64,000 nucleotides of DNA from Xanthomonas sontii (GCF_040529055.1 NZ_CP132342.1:4772001-4836000), one strand, 5' to 3'. Numbered from the stretch's first letter, positions 55,999 to 64,000 are shown. The notes: generated by a model not told the origin, from the letters alone. Program-made: numbers and translations.

Positions 55999-57063
55999 AT
56001 GTCCTTCGAGAACGGCCCGCTGGTCCATGGCCTGCTGTGCTACTGCCGGCCCGGCTTCGAACCCGAACTGGCGGCCGAGCTCAACGCCCGCGCCGGCGAG
56101 GCCGGGCTGGCCGCCTACGCGCGCACCGAGCGCAACAGCGGCTACGCGCTGCTGCTCAGCGACACCGCGGTGCCGGCGCAGGCGCTGCCCTGGCGCGGGC
56201 TGATCTTCGCCCGGCAGAAGCTGCAGTTGCTGGCCGACCTGCGCGAGCTGCCGGCCAGCGACCGCATCGCGCCGATCCTGCAGGCGCTTGCCGGACAGCC
56301 CCGCTTCGGCGACCTGTGGGTCGAACATCCGGACTCGGACGCCGGCAAGCCGCTGTCGGGCCTGGCGCGCAGTTTCGGCAACGCGCTGCGTCCCGCGCTG
56401 CGCAAGGCCGGCCTGCTCAGCGACAAGCCGCAGCCGCGGCTGCCGCGCCTGCACGTGTGCTTCGTGACCGGCACCCACGCCCTGCTGGCGGTGGCCGACA
56501 GCGAGGACAGCGCGCCGTGGCCGCTGGGCATTCCGCGCCTCAAGCTGCTGCCGGAGGCGCCCTCGCGCTCGGCGCTGAAACTGGAAGAAGCGCTGCTGGC
56601 GCTGCTGACCCCGCACGAGCGCGAGACGCTGCTGCGCCCGGGCATGCGCGCGGCCGACCTCGGCGCCGCCCCCGGCGGCTGGACCTGGGTGCTGACCCGC
56701 CAGCACCTGCACGTGACCAGCGTGGACAACGGCCCGCTGCGCCAGCACGTGCTCGACAGCGGCCTGGTCGACCACCTGCGCGCCGACGGCTTCCACTGGA
56801 AACCGCCCCAGCCGCTGGACTGGATGGTCTGCGACATGGTCGAGCAACCGCGCCGCGTCGCCGAGCGCATGGCCACCTGGTTCCGCGAGGGCTGGTGCCG
56901 GCACGCGATCTTCAATCTGAAGCTGCCGATGAAGAAGCGCTGGGACGAGACCCGGCTGTGCCTGGACCTGTTCGCCGAGCGTGCCGAGCGCCCGCTGCAG
57001 TTGCGCGCCAAGCAGCTCTACCACGACCGCGAAGAGATCACGGTGCTGGCGATCCCGGGCTGA
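55999..57063 (+). CDS. rlmM: 23S rRNA (cytidine 2498-2'-O)-methyltransferase RlmM
   Basis: A 354-residue SAM-dependent RNA methyltransferase. An N-terminal THUMP-like domain (about 1-170) precedes a Rossmann fold with RPGMRAADLGAAPGGWTWVL (SAM loop, about 213-232) and the catalytic Lys-Asp-Lys-Glu type residues in LDWMVCDMVEQP and AIFNLKLPMKKRWDE. The N-terminal GLLCYCRPGFEPELAAEL matches RlmM/YgdE. Length equals the E. coli protein (366) closely. It methylates C2498 in the peptidyl-transferase centre. It is convergent with the Gfo-type gene, with a REP element between. Confidence 0.96.
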   Translation: MSFENGPLVHGLLCYCRPGFEPELAAELNARAGEAGLAAYARTERNSGYALLLSDTAVPAQALPWRGLIFARQKLQLLADLRELPASDRIAPILQALAGQPRFGDLWVEHPDSDAGKPLSGLARSFGNALRPALRKAGLLSDKPQPRLPRLHVCFVTGTHALLAVADSEDSAPWPLGIPRLKLLPEAPSRSALKLEEALLALLTPHERETLLRPGMRAADLGAAPGGWTWVLTRQHLHVTSVDNGPLRQHVLDSGLVDHLRADGFHWKPPQPLDWMVCDMVEQPRRVAERMATWFREGWCRHAIFNLKLPMKKRWDETRLCLDLFAERAERPLQLRAKQLYHDREEITVLAIPG

Positions 57064-57095
57064 GCGGTCGCGCGTCCACATCCGGTGTTTCGTAA

Positions 57096-57153
57096 CAGCG
57101 GCTCGACCGCGATGGGTTTCCCGGGAAAGCCATCGCGGCTGAAGCCGCTCCTG
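57096..57153. repeat. REP-type palindrome between convergent genes
   Basis: The left arm AGCGGCTCGACCGCGATGGG pairs with CCATCGCGGCTGAAGCCGCT on the right around TTTCCCGGGAAAG. The element lies between rlmM and the oxidoreductase gene, again at convergent 3' ends, and shares the core of the 60-bp palindrome at 13740-13799. Confidence 0.83.
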
Positions 57154-57179
57154 TGACGAGCGCATTGGCGCCGCCACCG

Positions 57180-58295
57180 CTACAGCACGATCCGCGCCCC
57201 GTCCTCCCGCGCCGAGCGCTGGATGGCCTCGACGATGCGGATATCGCGCAAGCCTTCCTCGCCAGGCACGCGCAGCGGCGTGCCCTGCAGGATCGCCAGC
57301 GCGTCCTCGTCCATCTGCAGCGCCTGCTGGTGGCGCACCCGCGCGTCGAACAGGCGGCCATCGCTGGCCCGGCCGCGCACGCCGTCGTAGGCCTGGAACG
57401 GCGCCAGTTCGTACCAACCCTTCGCGCACTCGGCGCGCAGCAGGTTCATGGTGCGGCCGAAGCTGGCCGCGCAGGTCGCGGTGATCCCATGCGGAAACTC
57501 CAGGGTGAAGTGCATGTGCTCGTCGACCTCGTCGAACAGCGCGGGCCGATCGGTGGAACGCCGCGCGGTGACCGCCAGCGGTTCGGCGCCAGTCGTGTAG
57601 CGCGCCGCGTTGAGCGGATACACGCCCATGTCGTACATCGCACCGCCGCCGTACTGCGCGCGCAGCCGCCACGGCCGCTGCGCCGGGTCGGTGTCGCCGT
57701 AGCCGGCATAGCCCGCCTCGGCGCGCACGCTACGCATCGCCCCGAACGGGCGTTCGCCGGCCAGGGCGATGAGGCGCCGGGTGTTGGGCTCGTGCTGCAT
57801 GCGGTAGCCGATGCTCAGCCGCACCTTGTTGCGCGCGCAGGCCTCGATCATCGCCTGCGCCTGCTCGGCGTGCAGCGCCATCGGCTTCTCGCACCACACG
57901 TGCTTGCCGGCGGCCGCGGCGCGGATGCTCAGCGGCGCATGCAGATGAGTGGGCGTGACCACGTAGACCACGTCGATGTCCGGGTTGTCGGCGATGCGCT
58001 CCAGCTCGTCGTAGCTGTAGACGTTGCGATCCGGGATGCGATAGCGCGCCTGCCACTGCGGGATCTTCTGCGGCGAGCCGGTGACGATGCCGGCCAGGCG
58101 GCAGTGCCGGGTCAGGGCGAGCCCCGGCGCCAGGCGGCTGCTGGCGTACTCGCCCAGGCCGACAAGGGCCACGCCCAGCGGCTTGCGGCGTCGTGCCGGC
58201 GTGGCCGCCCACGTGGACGCTCCGAGCATACCGGCGGCGGTGGCGGAGAGACCGGCCAGCAACAGGCGGCGGCGATTCGGCGAGGACGGCTCCAT
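57180..58295 (-). CDS. Gfo/Idh/MocA oxidoreductase with Tat signal
   Basis: A 371-residue exported oxidoreductase. The twin-arginine signal NRRRLLLAGLSATAAGMLGA leads it to the periplasm folded with its cofactor. The NAD(P) domain starts LGVALVGLGEYASSRLAPGL, and HVWCEKPMALHAEQAQAMIEAC carries the conserved EKP. GGGAMYDMGVYPLNAARY is the typical C-terminal active-site block. Such proteins resemble glucose-fructose oxidoreductase of Zymomonas, also Tat exported. The start is ATG 58295; a TTG two codons earlier is unlikely. It is divergent from the SMP-30-like gene. Confidence 0.92.
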   Translation of the reverse strand: MEPSSPNRRRLLLAGLSATAAGMLGASTWAATPARRRKPLGVALVGLGEYASSRLAPGLALTRHCRLAGIVTGSPQKIPQWQARYRIPDRNVYSYDELERIADNPDIDVVYVVTPTHLHAPLSIRAAAAGKHVWCEKPMALHAEQAQAMIEACARNKVRLSIGYRMQHEPNTRRLIALAGERPFGAMRSVRAEAGYAGYGDTDPAQRPWRLRAQYGGGAMYDMGVYPLNAARYTTGAEPLAVTARRSTDRPALFDEVDEHMHFTLEFPHGITATCAASFGRTMNLLRAECAKGWYELAPFQAYDGVRGRASDGRLFDARVRHQQALQMDEDALAILQGTPLRVPGEEGLRDIRIVEAIQRSAREDGARIVL

Positions 58296-58420
58296 GCGCA
58301 ACTCCGACCGGAAGGATGCTTCACCCTAACCGCTGGCGCGGCATCGGCACTGTGAGCGCTATCGCGCGATGCGCCGGGGCCTCTGGCACACTGCCGCCTC
58401 CCCCGCCGTCCGGACACCCG

Positions 58421-59320
58421 ATGCGCTGCCGCCCACTGCTCGCCGCCCTCGCCCTGCTGCTGGCTGCCCCGGCCGAGGCGCAGGAGACCCTGTTCCGCGC
58501 CCATGACCTGGTCGGCGATGGCGTATTCACCGACAAGATCGAAGGGCCTGCGACGGGTCCCGATGGTGCGCTATACGTGGTCAACTTCGCCCACGACGGC
58601 AGCATCGGCCGGGTCCAGCGCGACGCCGACGGCCGCGGCCAGGCCACGCTGTTCGTGGATCTTCCCGACGGCAGCATCGGCAACGGCATCCGCTTCGACC
58701 GCCGCGGACGCATGTACGTTGCGGACTACGGCCAGCACCGCATCCTGCGCATCGCCCTGCGCAGCAAGCGCATCGAGGTCTACGCCACGCTGCCGGGCGC
58801 GTTCCAGCCCAACGACATCGCGATGGCGCCGGACGGCACCCTGTACGCCAGCGACCCGGACTGGAAGCACGACGGCGGCCAGCTGTGGCGCATCGACCGC
58901 GACCGCAGCGCGCATCTGATCGAAACCGGCATGGGGACCACCAACGGCATCGAGGTCAGCCCCGACGGCAAGCGCCTGTACGTCAACGAGAGCGTGCAGC
59001 GGCGGATCTGGGTCTACGACCGTGCGGCCGACGGCGCCGTCTCCAACAAGCGGCTGTTCGCCAGTTTCGACGACGCCGGCCTGGACGGCATGCGCTGCGA
59101 CATCGACGGCAACCTGTACGTGGCCCGCTACGACGCCGGCAAGGTGATCGTGCTGGCCCCCGACGGCACGCTGCTGCACGAGGTCGCGACCAAGGGCCGC
59201 AAGCCCACCAACCTGGCCTTCGGCGGCGCCGACGGCCGCGATGTCGACGTGACCCTGCAGGACCGCGGCGCGATCGAAACCTTCCGCAGCGACCGCCCCG
59301 GCCGCGAGCACGGACGCTGA
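58421..59320 (+). CDS. Secreted SMP-30/gluconolactonase-like beta-propeller
   Basis: A 299-residue protein with a Sec signal (PLLAALALLLAAPAEAQ) and about six beta-propeller blades with repeats such as GPDGALYVVNFAHDGSIGRV, DRRGRMYVADYGQHRILRI, APDGTLYASDP, SPDGKRLYVNESVQRRIWVYDR and DIDGNLYVARYDAGKVIVL. This is the SMP-30/gluconolaconase/LRE pattern. A lactonase role is plausible, and a periplasmic sugar oxidoreductase gene lies divergently next to it, so the two may act on the same sugar acids; that link is inference. Start ATG 58421. Confidence 0.9.
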   Translation: MRCRPLLAALALLLAAPAEAQETLFRAHDLVGDGVFTDKIEGPATGPDGALYVVNFAHDGSIGRVQRDADGRGQATLFVDLPDGSIGNGIRFDRRGRMYVADYGQHRILRIALRSKRIEVYATLPGAFQPNDIAMAPDGTLYASDPDWKHDGGQLWRIDRDRSAHLIETGMGTTNGIEVSPDGKRLYVNESVQRRIWVYDRAADGAVSNKRLFASFDDAGLDGMRCDIDGNLYVARYDAGKVIVLAPDGTLLHEVATKGRKPTNLAFGGADGRDVDVTLQDRGAIETFRSDRPGREHGR

Positions 59321-59401
59321 TGGGATGCGTATCGCAGCGGCGTCTCAGCCCGCGCAATGGCTGCCTGGCATCCTGGCTGCACTGACTGGAGGGCCGCGCA
59401 C

Positions 59402-60124
59402 ATGCAGCCGATCGAACTGAACAACCCGGCCGGCTTCGCCGACGAATTCCTGCGCCTGACCCTGCTGCAGGGCTTCCAGTCGCTGACCAAGCGCGACCTG
59501 GAACTGCTGATCTTCGTGTTGCTGGAACGCGACGGCGCGATCTCGCGCAGCGATTCCAACAACGCGGTGGCGATGCGCCTGCGGGTGACCCCGGCCAAGG
59601 TCAAGGGCCTGCGCCGCGACGGCTATGCGCGCTGGCGTGCGCTGGTGCCGGAGGACAACGAGGCGGCGCTGCAGCGCATCGTCGCCACGGTGCTGACCGA
59701 GGACAACCTGCGCGCCGGGGCCAAGCATGTCAGCGAGCGCAGCAAGAAGGACGGCTTCCTGGCGATCCGCATCGAGCATCCCGACGACCAGCAACGCTTC
59801 GAACAGGCCATCGTCGACGTCGGCGCCATGCCCGTGTACGAGCGCAACCGCGACGTGATGGCGGTGCGCTTCGACACGCTGCTGAAGATCGCCGAGCGCT
59901 GGGGCTACCTGCAACCGGAGCCGGAGAAGGTGACGCACGAACTGCAGAAGCTGGCGCCCACCGCCGAGGAGGTCGCCGACCTGTTGAAGAAGGACGTGAG
60001 CAAGCTACGCTGGGAGGACGTGCGCCGCGCCCTGAACAGCCTCGGCGCCAAGGCCGTCGCCAGCACTGCCGAGGGCGGACTGAAGGGCCTGTTGAAGCTC
60101 GCGTTTCCATTCATCCCCAGCTGA
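59402..60124 (+). CDS. Hypothetical cytoplasmic protein
   Basis: A 240-residue soluble protein starting MQPIELNNPAGFADEFLRLTLL. An N-terminal helical region contains SLTKRDLELLIFVLLERDGAISRSDSNNAVAMRLRVTPAKVKGLRRDGYARWR in parts, which looks like a winged-helix or DNA-binding fold. The C-terminal half has RNRDVMAVRFDTLLKIAERWG and ends with Ala/Gly-rich helices (GAKAVASTAEGGLKGLLKLAFPFIPS). I do not recognise the family. It may be an antitoxin- or regulator-like protein. It lies alone between the propeller and EF-hand genes. Confidence 0.68.
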   Translation: MQPIELNNPAGFADEFLRLTLLQGFQSLTKRDLELLIFVLLERDGAISRSDSNNAVAMRLRVTPAKVKGLRRDGYARWRALVPEDNEAALQRIVATVLTEDNLRAGAKHVSERSKKDGFLAIRIEHPDDQQRFEQAIVDVGAMPVYERNRDVMAVRFDTLLKIAERWGYLQPEPEKVTHELQKLAPTAEEVADLLKKDVSKLRWEDVRRALNSLGAKAVASTAEGGLKGLLKLAFPFIPS

Positions 60125-60161
60125 GCCGGGGACGCCATCCATCGCCATACTGGAGTCCGTT

Positions 60162-60563
60162 GTGTCCATGTCCTGCCGTTCCCTCGCCCTGCTCTGCTGC
60201 CTGTGCGCCTGCGTCGCGCCGGCCGCGGCGCAGAATCTCAACACTGCCTCCAGCGCCACCACCGAGCCGCTGCGCGACGTGCCGGTCAACGTGCGCGCGC
60301 AGCCGCTCAGCAATGGCGTGGTCACTCACCAGGTGCAGTTGCCGGCCACGCCCGGCGAAGCGCAGGTGACCGTGCGCAGCATCCAGCCGGACCGTGTGGC
60401 CGGCAGCTACCGCATCGACTTCGAGGCGCTGGACACCGACCACGACGGCTACATCAGCCGCAGCGAAGCGCAGGCCAATCCGTCGCTGGCCGACGAGTTC
60501 GACGCGCTGGACACCACCCGCAGCGGCCGCCTCAGCCGCGCGCAGTTGGCCGGCTGGCTGTAG
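60162..60563 (+). CDS. Exported EF-hand protein (copy 1)
   Basis: A 133-residue protein with a Sec signal (LALLCCLCACVAPAAAQ). The C-terminus holds a canonical EF-hand loop, DTDHDGYISRSE (about residues 91-102), and a degenerate second one, DTTRSGRLSRAQ. The middle VRSIQPDRVAGSYRIDFEALD parallels copy 2. It probably binds Ca2+ in the periplasm. The GTG at 60162 is 6 bp from GGAG; the ATG at 60168 is an alternative. Copy 2 lies 187 bp downstream. Confidence 0.87.
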   Translation: MSMSCRSLALLCCLCACVAPAAAQNLNTASSATTEPLRDVPVNVRAQPLSNGVVTHQVQLPATPGEAQVTVRSIQPDRVAGSYRIDFEALDTDHDGYISRSEAQANPSLADEFDALDTTRSGRLSRAQLAGWL

Positions 60564-60750
60564 CCGCACCAGAGACGCGTCCGGCGCCGCCATGGCGGGC
60601 GCCGGCGCACCCTCGGTCGCGTTGCAGGGTGCATTGGAAACGCTTGCTAAACAGCGCCGACGTGCAGATGCGAACGCCCGATTTTTTTAGCGTCGATTAA
60701 TTCGGCCAGGCCTATGTTCTTGACTCCTTCCCAGCAACAGGAGTCGTGCC

Positions 60751-61071
60751 ATGAACCGCATCGTTCCTCGTCTCGTCCCGTTCGCGTTCGCGCTGCTTGC
60801 CGCGCCGGCGCTGGCCATGGCGCAGTCGGCGCCGGACGAAGTGACCCTGCACCAGAACGGCCAGATCATCAATGTCACCTCGGTCGAACCCAACTCGATC
60901 GTCGGCGACTACCACATCGACTTCGCCAAGCTCGACCGCAACCATGACGGCTACATCAGCCGCGCCGAAGCCAAGGCCGACCCGACGCTGTACGCCGAGT
61001 TCGATGCCGTCGACGTGCATCACCACGGCCGCCTGAGCAAGGCCGACCTGGAAGGCTGGATGTCGACGTGA
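60751..61071 (+). CDS. Exported EF-hand protein (copy 2)
   Basis: A 106-residue protein with a signal peptide (FAFALLAAPALAMAQ) and the same plan as copy 1: NVTSVEPNSIVGDYHIDFAKLD followed by a canonical EF-hand loop DRNHDGYISRAE and a degenerate one DVHHHGRLSKAD. It is a tandem paralogue, shorter in the middle. It likely binds Ca2+ in the periplasm; its partner is unknown. The ATG at 60751 follows AGGAG. The low-GC run of Ts near 60685 is upstream and may be promoter DNA. Confidence 0.87.
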   Translation: MNRIVPRLVPFAFALLAAPALAMAQSAPDEVTLHQNGQIINVTSVEPNSIVGDYHIDFAKLDRNHDGYISRAEAKADPTLYAEFDAVDVHHHGRLSKADLEGWMST

Positions 61072-61307
61072 CGCGACCCACGCGTAGACTGACCCGCACC
61101 CTCTCCACCACGCGCGCCGCCTGCGACCTTCCCGCCGCATGCGGCGCGATTGTTTTCTGAAGCGGCAACATCGCAGACACCCGTCACGCGCCGGCCGTAG
61201 CATCATGCGCTCGCTTCAGCGCAGCTGCCGCTGCCGCATCGATCGCCGCGCCGCGCGCGTCGTCCAACACGCCCTCCATCTCGCCTCGCCCACCGCGCTG
61301 ACGACAG

Positions 61308-61796
61308 CTACAGCAGTCCCTCCTGCAGCGGCGCATCCCGCACCCCGCCCCAGGGATCATCCAGCAGATAGCGCGCCGCGACCGGCTGCGCCGCCGGCAC
61401 CAGGGTGAGCCGGTAATACACCTCGTCGTCGCCTTCGCAGACTTCGTAGTACAGCGCGTAGTCGCCAGGCTGCAGCGCCAGTGTCACATCGAAGGCCTCG
61501 GCGGCAGACGCCACCTGCACCCGCGCATCCGGATTCACCCGGAACGGCACCTGCATGCGCCGCTGCGCGCGCGGATCGGGCGCGAACGTCGTGGCCAGCA
61601 CCACGTGCACCTGCGCGCCGAACGCGTCCTCGGGCAGCGGATCGAACACCACGTAGTCGCGGTGCAGGATCGCCCCCTGCTCCAGGTTGCGCGGCCCCCA
61701 GCGGCAGGCGGCCTCGTCGAAGGTGCGGGCGCGCAACTGCACCTGGCTGTGGGAGATCAGCAGATCCACGGTCTGCGTCCGGGTCGCGTCTTGCAT
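61308..61796 (-). CDS. ComJ-like protein
   Basis: A 162-residue protein starting MQDATRTQTVDLLISHSQVQL. The segment ISHSQVQLRARTFDEAACRWGPRNLEQGAILHRDYVVFDPLPED, read in parts, resembles ComJ, the inhibitor of the competence nuclease NucA in Bacillus. The rest has EVCEGDDEVYYRLTLVPA. No nuclease gene is adjacent, so the function is uncertain; the comparison is from memory and needs an alignment. There is no signal peptide. A 124-bp repeat element lies upstream of its start. Confidence 0.6.
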   Translation of the reverse strand: MQDATRTQTVDLLISHSQVQLRARTFDEAACRWGPRNLEQGAILHRDYVVFDPLPEDAFGAQVHVVLATTFAPDPRAQRRMQVPFRVNPDARVQVASAAEAFDVTLALQPGDYALYYEVCEGDDEVYYRLTLVPAAQPVAARYLLDDPWGGVRDAPLQEGLL

Positions 61797-61840
61797 CGTC
61801 GTTCTCCATGGCAGGAACGCGGCCTGCGTGCTGCGCTTCG

Positions 61841-61964
61841 CGCCCTACCCTCACCCCAACCCATCTCCCGAGGGGAGAGGGGCTCAAGCAAACCAGCCGA
61901 CGCTGGCTCTTCCTTCTCCCTCCAGGAGAAGGTGCCCCCGAAGGGGCGGATGAGGGTACGGGCG
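61841..61964. repeat. MITE-like element with terminal inverted repeats
   Basis: The left end CGCCCTACCCTCA (61841-61853) and right end TGAGGGTACGGGCG (61951-61964) are inverted repeats apart from one extra base. Internal hairpins include CTCCCGAGGGGAG, CCTTCTCC with GGAGAAGG, and GCCCCCGAAGGGGC. This kind of element is dispersed in Xanthomonas genomes as far as I recall. No coding potential. Confidence 0.72.
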
Positions 61965-62019
61965 CCGCTCGGCGCGCGTGGTCGAATCTGCGGCCGCCGC
62001 GCCGGGCCGGAGCGCGCAG

Positions 62020-63198
62020 TCACACGCCGGAAGCGCGCTTCCAGAAGCCGTGCATCAACAACGGCAGCTTGCCGGCCAGGCCCAGCAGCGGGCCGCGCAG
62101 CAGGGTGAGGTGCAGCTCGTCGTTGGAGAACAGCCGGTTGATCGCATCGAAGCCGTAGGCGGCCACGGTGTTGTCGCTGCGGCGGCCACGCGCCCAGCGC
62201 GCCAACCGCTGCGGCGCCGCCCAGTCGACCCGCTGCGCCTGCGCCTGCCGCACCAGTTTCGCCAGCGCGGCGACGTCGCGCAGGCCCAGGTTGACGCCTT
62301 GCCCGGCCAGCGGATGCACCACGTGCGCGGCATCGCCCAGCACCAGCAGACGACCGCGCTGGTAGGCCTCCACCAGTTGCCGGCGCAGCGGGAAGCCCAG
62401 CCGCGGCGACAGCGCGCGCACCGCACCCAGGCGGGCGCCGAAGGCCTGGGTCAGTTCGGCGCCGAACGCCGCATCGTCCAGCGCCAGCACCCGCGCCGCC
62501 TCGGCCTCGGGCAAGGTCCACACGATCGAGCTGCGGCCGTCGGCGAACGGCAGGAACGCCAGCGGGCCGCCCGGCAGGAAACGCTGCCAGGCCGTGTCCT
62601 GGTGCGGCTGTTCGGTCTGTACGAAGGCGACCACGCCGCGCTGGCCGTAGTCGTGCGCCGGCGCGTCCAGCCCGGCCAGGCCGCGCACCGTGGACTCGGC
62701 GCCGTCGGCGGCGATCGCCAGACGCGCGTCCAGGCGGCTGCCGTCGTCCAGGCGCAGGCGCGCACGCTCGGCCGACGGCTCCAGCGCCTCCACCCGTGCC
62801 GGGCAATGCACCTGCACGCCGGCCGCCGGCAGCGCCGCCCACAGCTGTTCGACCAATAGATTGTGTTCGACGATCCAGCCGAGTTGGTCGCGGCCCAGGG
62901 TGTCGGCGTCGAAGGCCAACTCGCCACCGCCGCCGGCATCCCACACGCGCATGCGCCGGTACGCGCTGGCGCGGCCGGCGAGGACCTGCGGCCACACGCC
63001 CAGGCCCTGCAGCAGCGCCGCATTGTCCGGGGCGAAGGCATAGACGCGCAGGTCCGGCGTGTCGGCCGACCAGCGCGGCGGCTCGCGACCCTCGACCAGC
63101 GCCACCGCCAGGCCTTCGCCGGCCAGGGCCAGCGCACAGGCCGCGCCGACCACGCCGCCGCCCACCACCACCACATCCAGCACACCGCGCCGGCTCAT
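62020..63198 (-). CDS. UbiH/UbiF/VisC-family FAD monooxygenase
   Basis: A 392-residue flavin monooxygenase. The FAD loop is VLDVVVVGGGVVGAACALALAGEGL (about residues 5-29), with LAIAADGAESTVRGLAG and the second FAD motif LLVLGDAAHVVHPLAGQGVNLGLRDVAAL (in parts, about 283-311). These enzymes hydroxylate the ubiquinone ring; the exact position (UbiI, UbiF or UbiM) is unclear. A GTG six codons upstream is possible but the ATG overlaps the upstream gene's stop (ATGA), supporting this start. It forms an operon with the next UbiH-family gene. Confidence 0.9.
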   Translation of the reverse strand: MSRRGVLDVVVVGGGVVGAACALALAGEGLAVALVEGREPPRWSADTPDLRVYAFAPDNAALLQGLGVWPQVLAGRASAYRRMRVWDAGGGGELAFDADTLGRDQLGWIVEHNLLVEQLWAALPAAGVQVHCPARVEALEPSAERARLRLDDGSRLDARLAIAADGAESTVRGLAGLDAPAHDYGQRGVVAFVQTEQPHQDTAWQRFLPGGPLAFLPFADGRSSIVWTLPEAEAARVLALDDAAFGAELTQAFGARLGAVRALSPRLGFPLRRQLVEAYQRGRLLVLGDAAHVVHPLAGQGVNLGLRDVAALAKLVRQAQAQRVDWAAPQRLARWARGRRSDNTVAAYGFDAINRLFSNDELHLTLLRGPLLGLAGKLPLLMHGFWKRASGV

Positions 63199-64000
63199 GC
63201 GCGCGTCTCCCGGCACAGCTGCGGCACATCGCCGCGGAAGCCCATCGCGCCGCCGACCAGGAACGACTGCAGCGGCGCGGCCTGCGCCGCCGCCAGCAGG
63301 CCCAGGCTGCGCAGCGGGCGCAGCAGCGTGGCCGGGTTGGCGGTCAGCCGCGCCAGCCCGCCGGAGAACGTCACCGTGCGCTGGCGATCCTGCTCGCGGC
63401 GCTGCGCGTACTGCTGCAGCAGCGCCGGCGCGCCCGGGTCGGTGCCGTCGCGCTCGATCAGTTCGGCCAGGGTCAGCGCATCGCGCAGGCCCAGGTTGAA
63501 GCCTTGCGCGCCCAGCGGGTGCAAGGTCTGCGCGGCATTGCCCAGCAGCACCGCGCGCGCATCGGTCAGCCGCTCGGCCAGCACCTGCACGATCGGATAG
63601 GCACTGCGCTCGCCGCTACCGAGCAGGCGGCCGACGCGCCAGCCCAGCGCGTCCTGCAGCCGCTGCAGCCAGGCGCCCTCGTCCAGCGCCGCCACCGCGT
63701 CGGCGTCCTCGGCGGCGACCGCGTGGATCGCGCCGTAATGGCGGTCGCCGCGCGGCAACAAAGCGGTCGGGCCGTCATCGCGGAAGCGCTCGTAGGCGGT
63801 GCCGTCGGGCTGGCGGCTGCCGCGCACCCGCGCCACGAACAGGGTCTGCTGGAAATCGTGGCGCGTTGCGGCGATGCCCAAGGCCTCGCGCACCGCGCTG
63901 GCGCTGCCGTCGGCACCGACCAGCAGGCGCGTGTGCAGGACCTGCTCGCTGCCGTCGCGCAGGATCCGCACCCGGCGCTCTCCATGCTCGGCGTCGGGCT
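63195..64000 (-). CDS. ubiH: UbiH-family 2-octaprenyl-6-methoxyphenol hydroxylase, partial
   Basis: The C-terminal ~268 residues of a second UbiH/COQ6 monooxygenase; the N-terminus lies past the right window edge. It has LLVGADGSASAVREALGI, and RAVLLGNAAQTLHPLGAQGFNLGLRDALTLAELI (in parts), where the GNAAxxLHPxxAQGFNLGLRD pattern is diagnostic for UbiH. FxxTLFVARVRGS and GPTALLPRGDRHYGAIHAV are consistent. It overlaps the downstream paralogue by 4 bp, so both belong to one ubiquinone biosynthesis operon. Confidence 0.92.
   Translation of the reverse strand, partial: PDAEHGERRVRILRDGSEQVLHTRLLVGADGSASAVREALGIAATRHDFQQTLFVARVRGSRQPDGTAYERFRDDGPTALLPRGDRHYGAIHAVAAEDADAVAALDEGAWLQRLQDALGWRVGRLLGSGERSAYPIVQVLAERLTDARAVLLGNAAQTLHPLGAQGFNLGLRDALTLAELIERDGTDPGAPALLQQYAQRREQDRQRTVTFSGGLARLTANPATLLRPLRSLGLLAAAQAAPLQSFLVGGAMGFRGDVPQLCRETRA

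Overview
The window is high-GC (roughly two thirds G+C by eye), densely coded, single-chromosome-type DNA from a Xanthomonadaceae bacterium, most probably Xanthomonas or a very close relative. The reasons are the ahpC-ahpF-oxyR block, a proline iminopeptidase with the same catalytic residue numbers as the Xanthomonas citri enzyme, a protein with the C-terminal secretion domain of Xanthomonas-type T4SS effectors (XVIPCD), paired DUF1631 proteins, and dispersed repeats built on GCGGCTGAAGCC and on GGGATTGGGGATT. No rRNA, tRNA, CRISPR array, complete insertion sequence or replication origin was recognised.

Layout. 1-7 kb: an ABM-like protein, moaB, a small HTH regulator and ppk2, a repeat-rich gap, a TlpA-like lipoprotein coupled to a YihY/BrkB membrane protein, wrbA, DUF2069, an asparaginase N-domain protein and ybaK. 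7-11 kb: two adjacent secreted subtilases. 11-19 kb: ilvE, sufT, a small membrane protein, and the proton-translocating transhydrogenase genes, whose alpha-1 subunit is separated from pntAB-pntB by an ECF sigma-factor operon on the other strand. 19-24 kb: two DUF1631 paralogues. 24-30 kb: nitroreductase, 5'-3' exonuclease, NUDIX hydrolase, N-formylglutamate amidohydrolase, an unknown protein, a transglutaminase-like protein and pip. 30.4-33.4 kb: a lipase effector and its lipoprotein partner. 33.5-39.6 kb: prmC, ahpC, ahpF, oxyR, rnk, tal. 39.6-42.3 kb: a lower-GC island bounded by a 316-bp direct repeat of the 3' end of tal. 42.3-50 kb: VPS62-like protein, PfpI-like protein, DUF5694-like protein, msrA, a SnoaL-like protein and a LuxR/hybrid kinase/response regulator cassette. 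50-64 kb: DUF2007, glnS, AraC regulator, EamA transporter, small lipoproteins, a deaminase, rlmM, an oxidoreductase, an SMP-30-like protein, EF-hand proteins, a ComJ-like protein and two UbiH-family monooxygenases, the last cut by the window edge.

Two accessory loci stand out. The first is an operon encoding a lipoprotein and, with a 4-bp overlap, an 800-residue protein with a lipase domain, five tandem 22-residue repeats and a C-terminal XVIPCD; this is the architecture of a contact-dependent antibacterial T4SS effector and its periplasmic immunity protein. The second is the tal-flanked island. It carries a secreted SirB1/transglutaminase-like protein, a very small protein in which a signal peptide is joined directly to an RHS core and a C-terminal domain with a His/Cys pair, and a small membrane protein that may be its immunity partner.

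Regulation visible in the sequence includes an OxyR site abutting a well-spaced promoter before ahpC, three GGCATAT half-sites between the LuxR-type regulator and the divergent SnoaL-like gene, helically phased GTCAAC hexamers before glnS, and several hairpin terminators. REP-type palindromes sit preferentially between convergent genes, including one perfect 60-bp palindrome. The GGGATT repeat supplies the stop codon and last residues of two unrelated genes (ppk2 and the response regulator).
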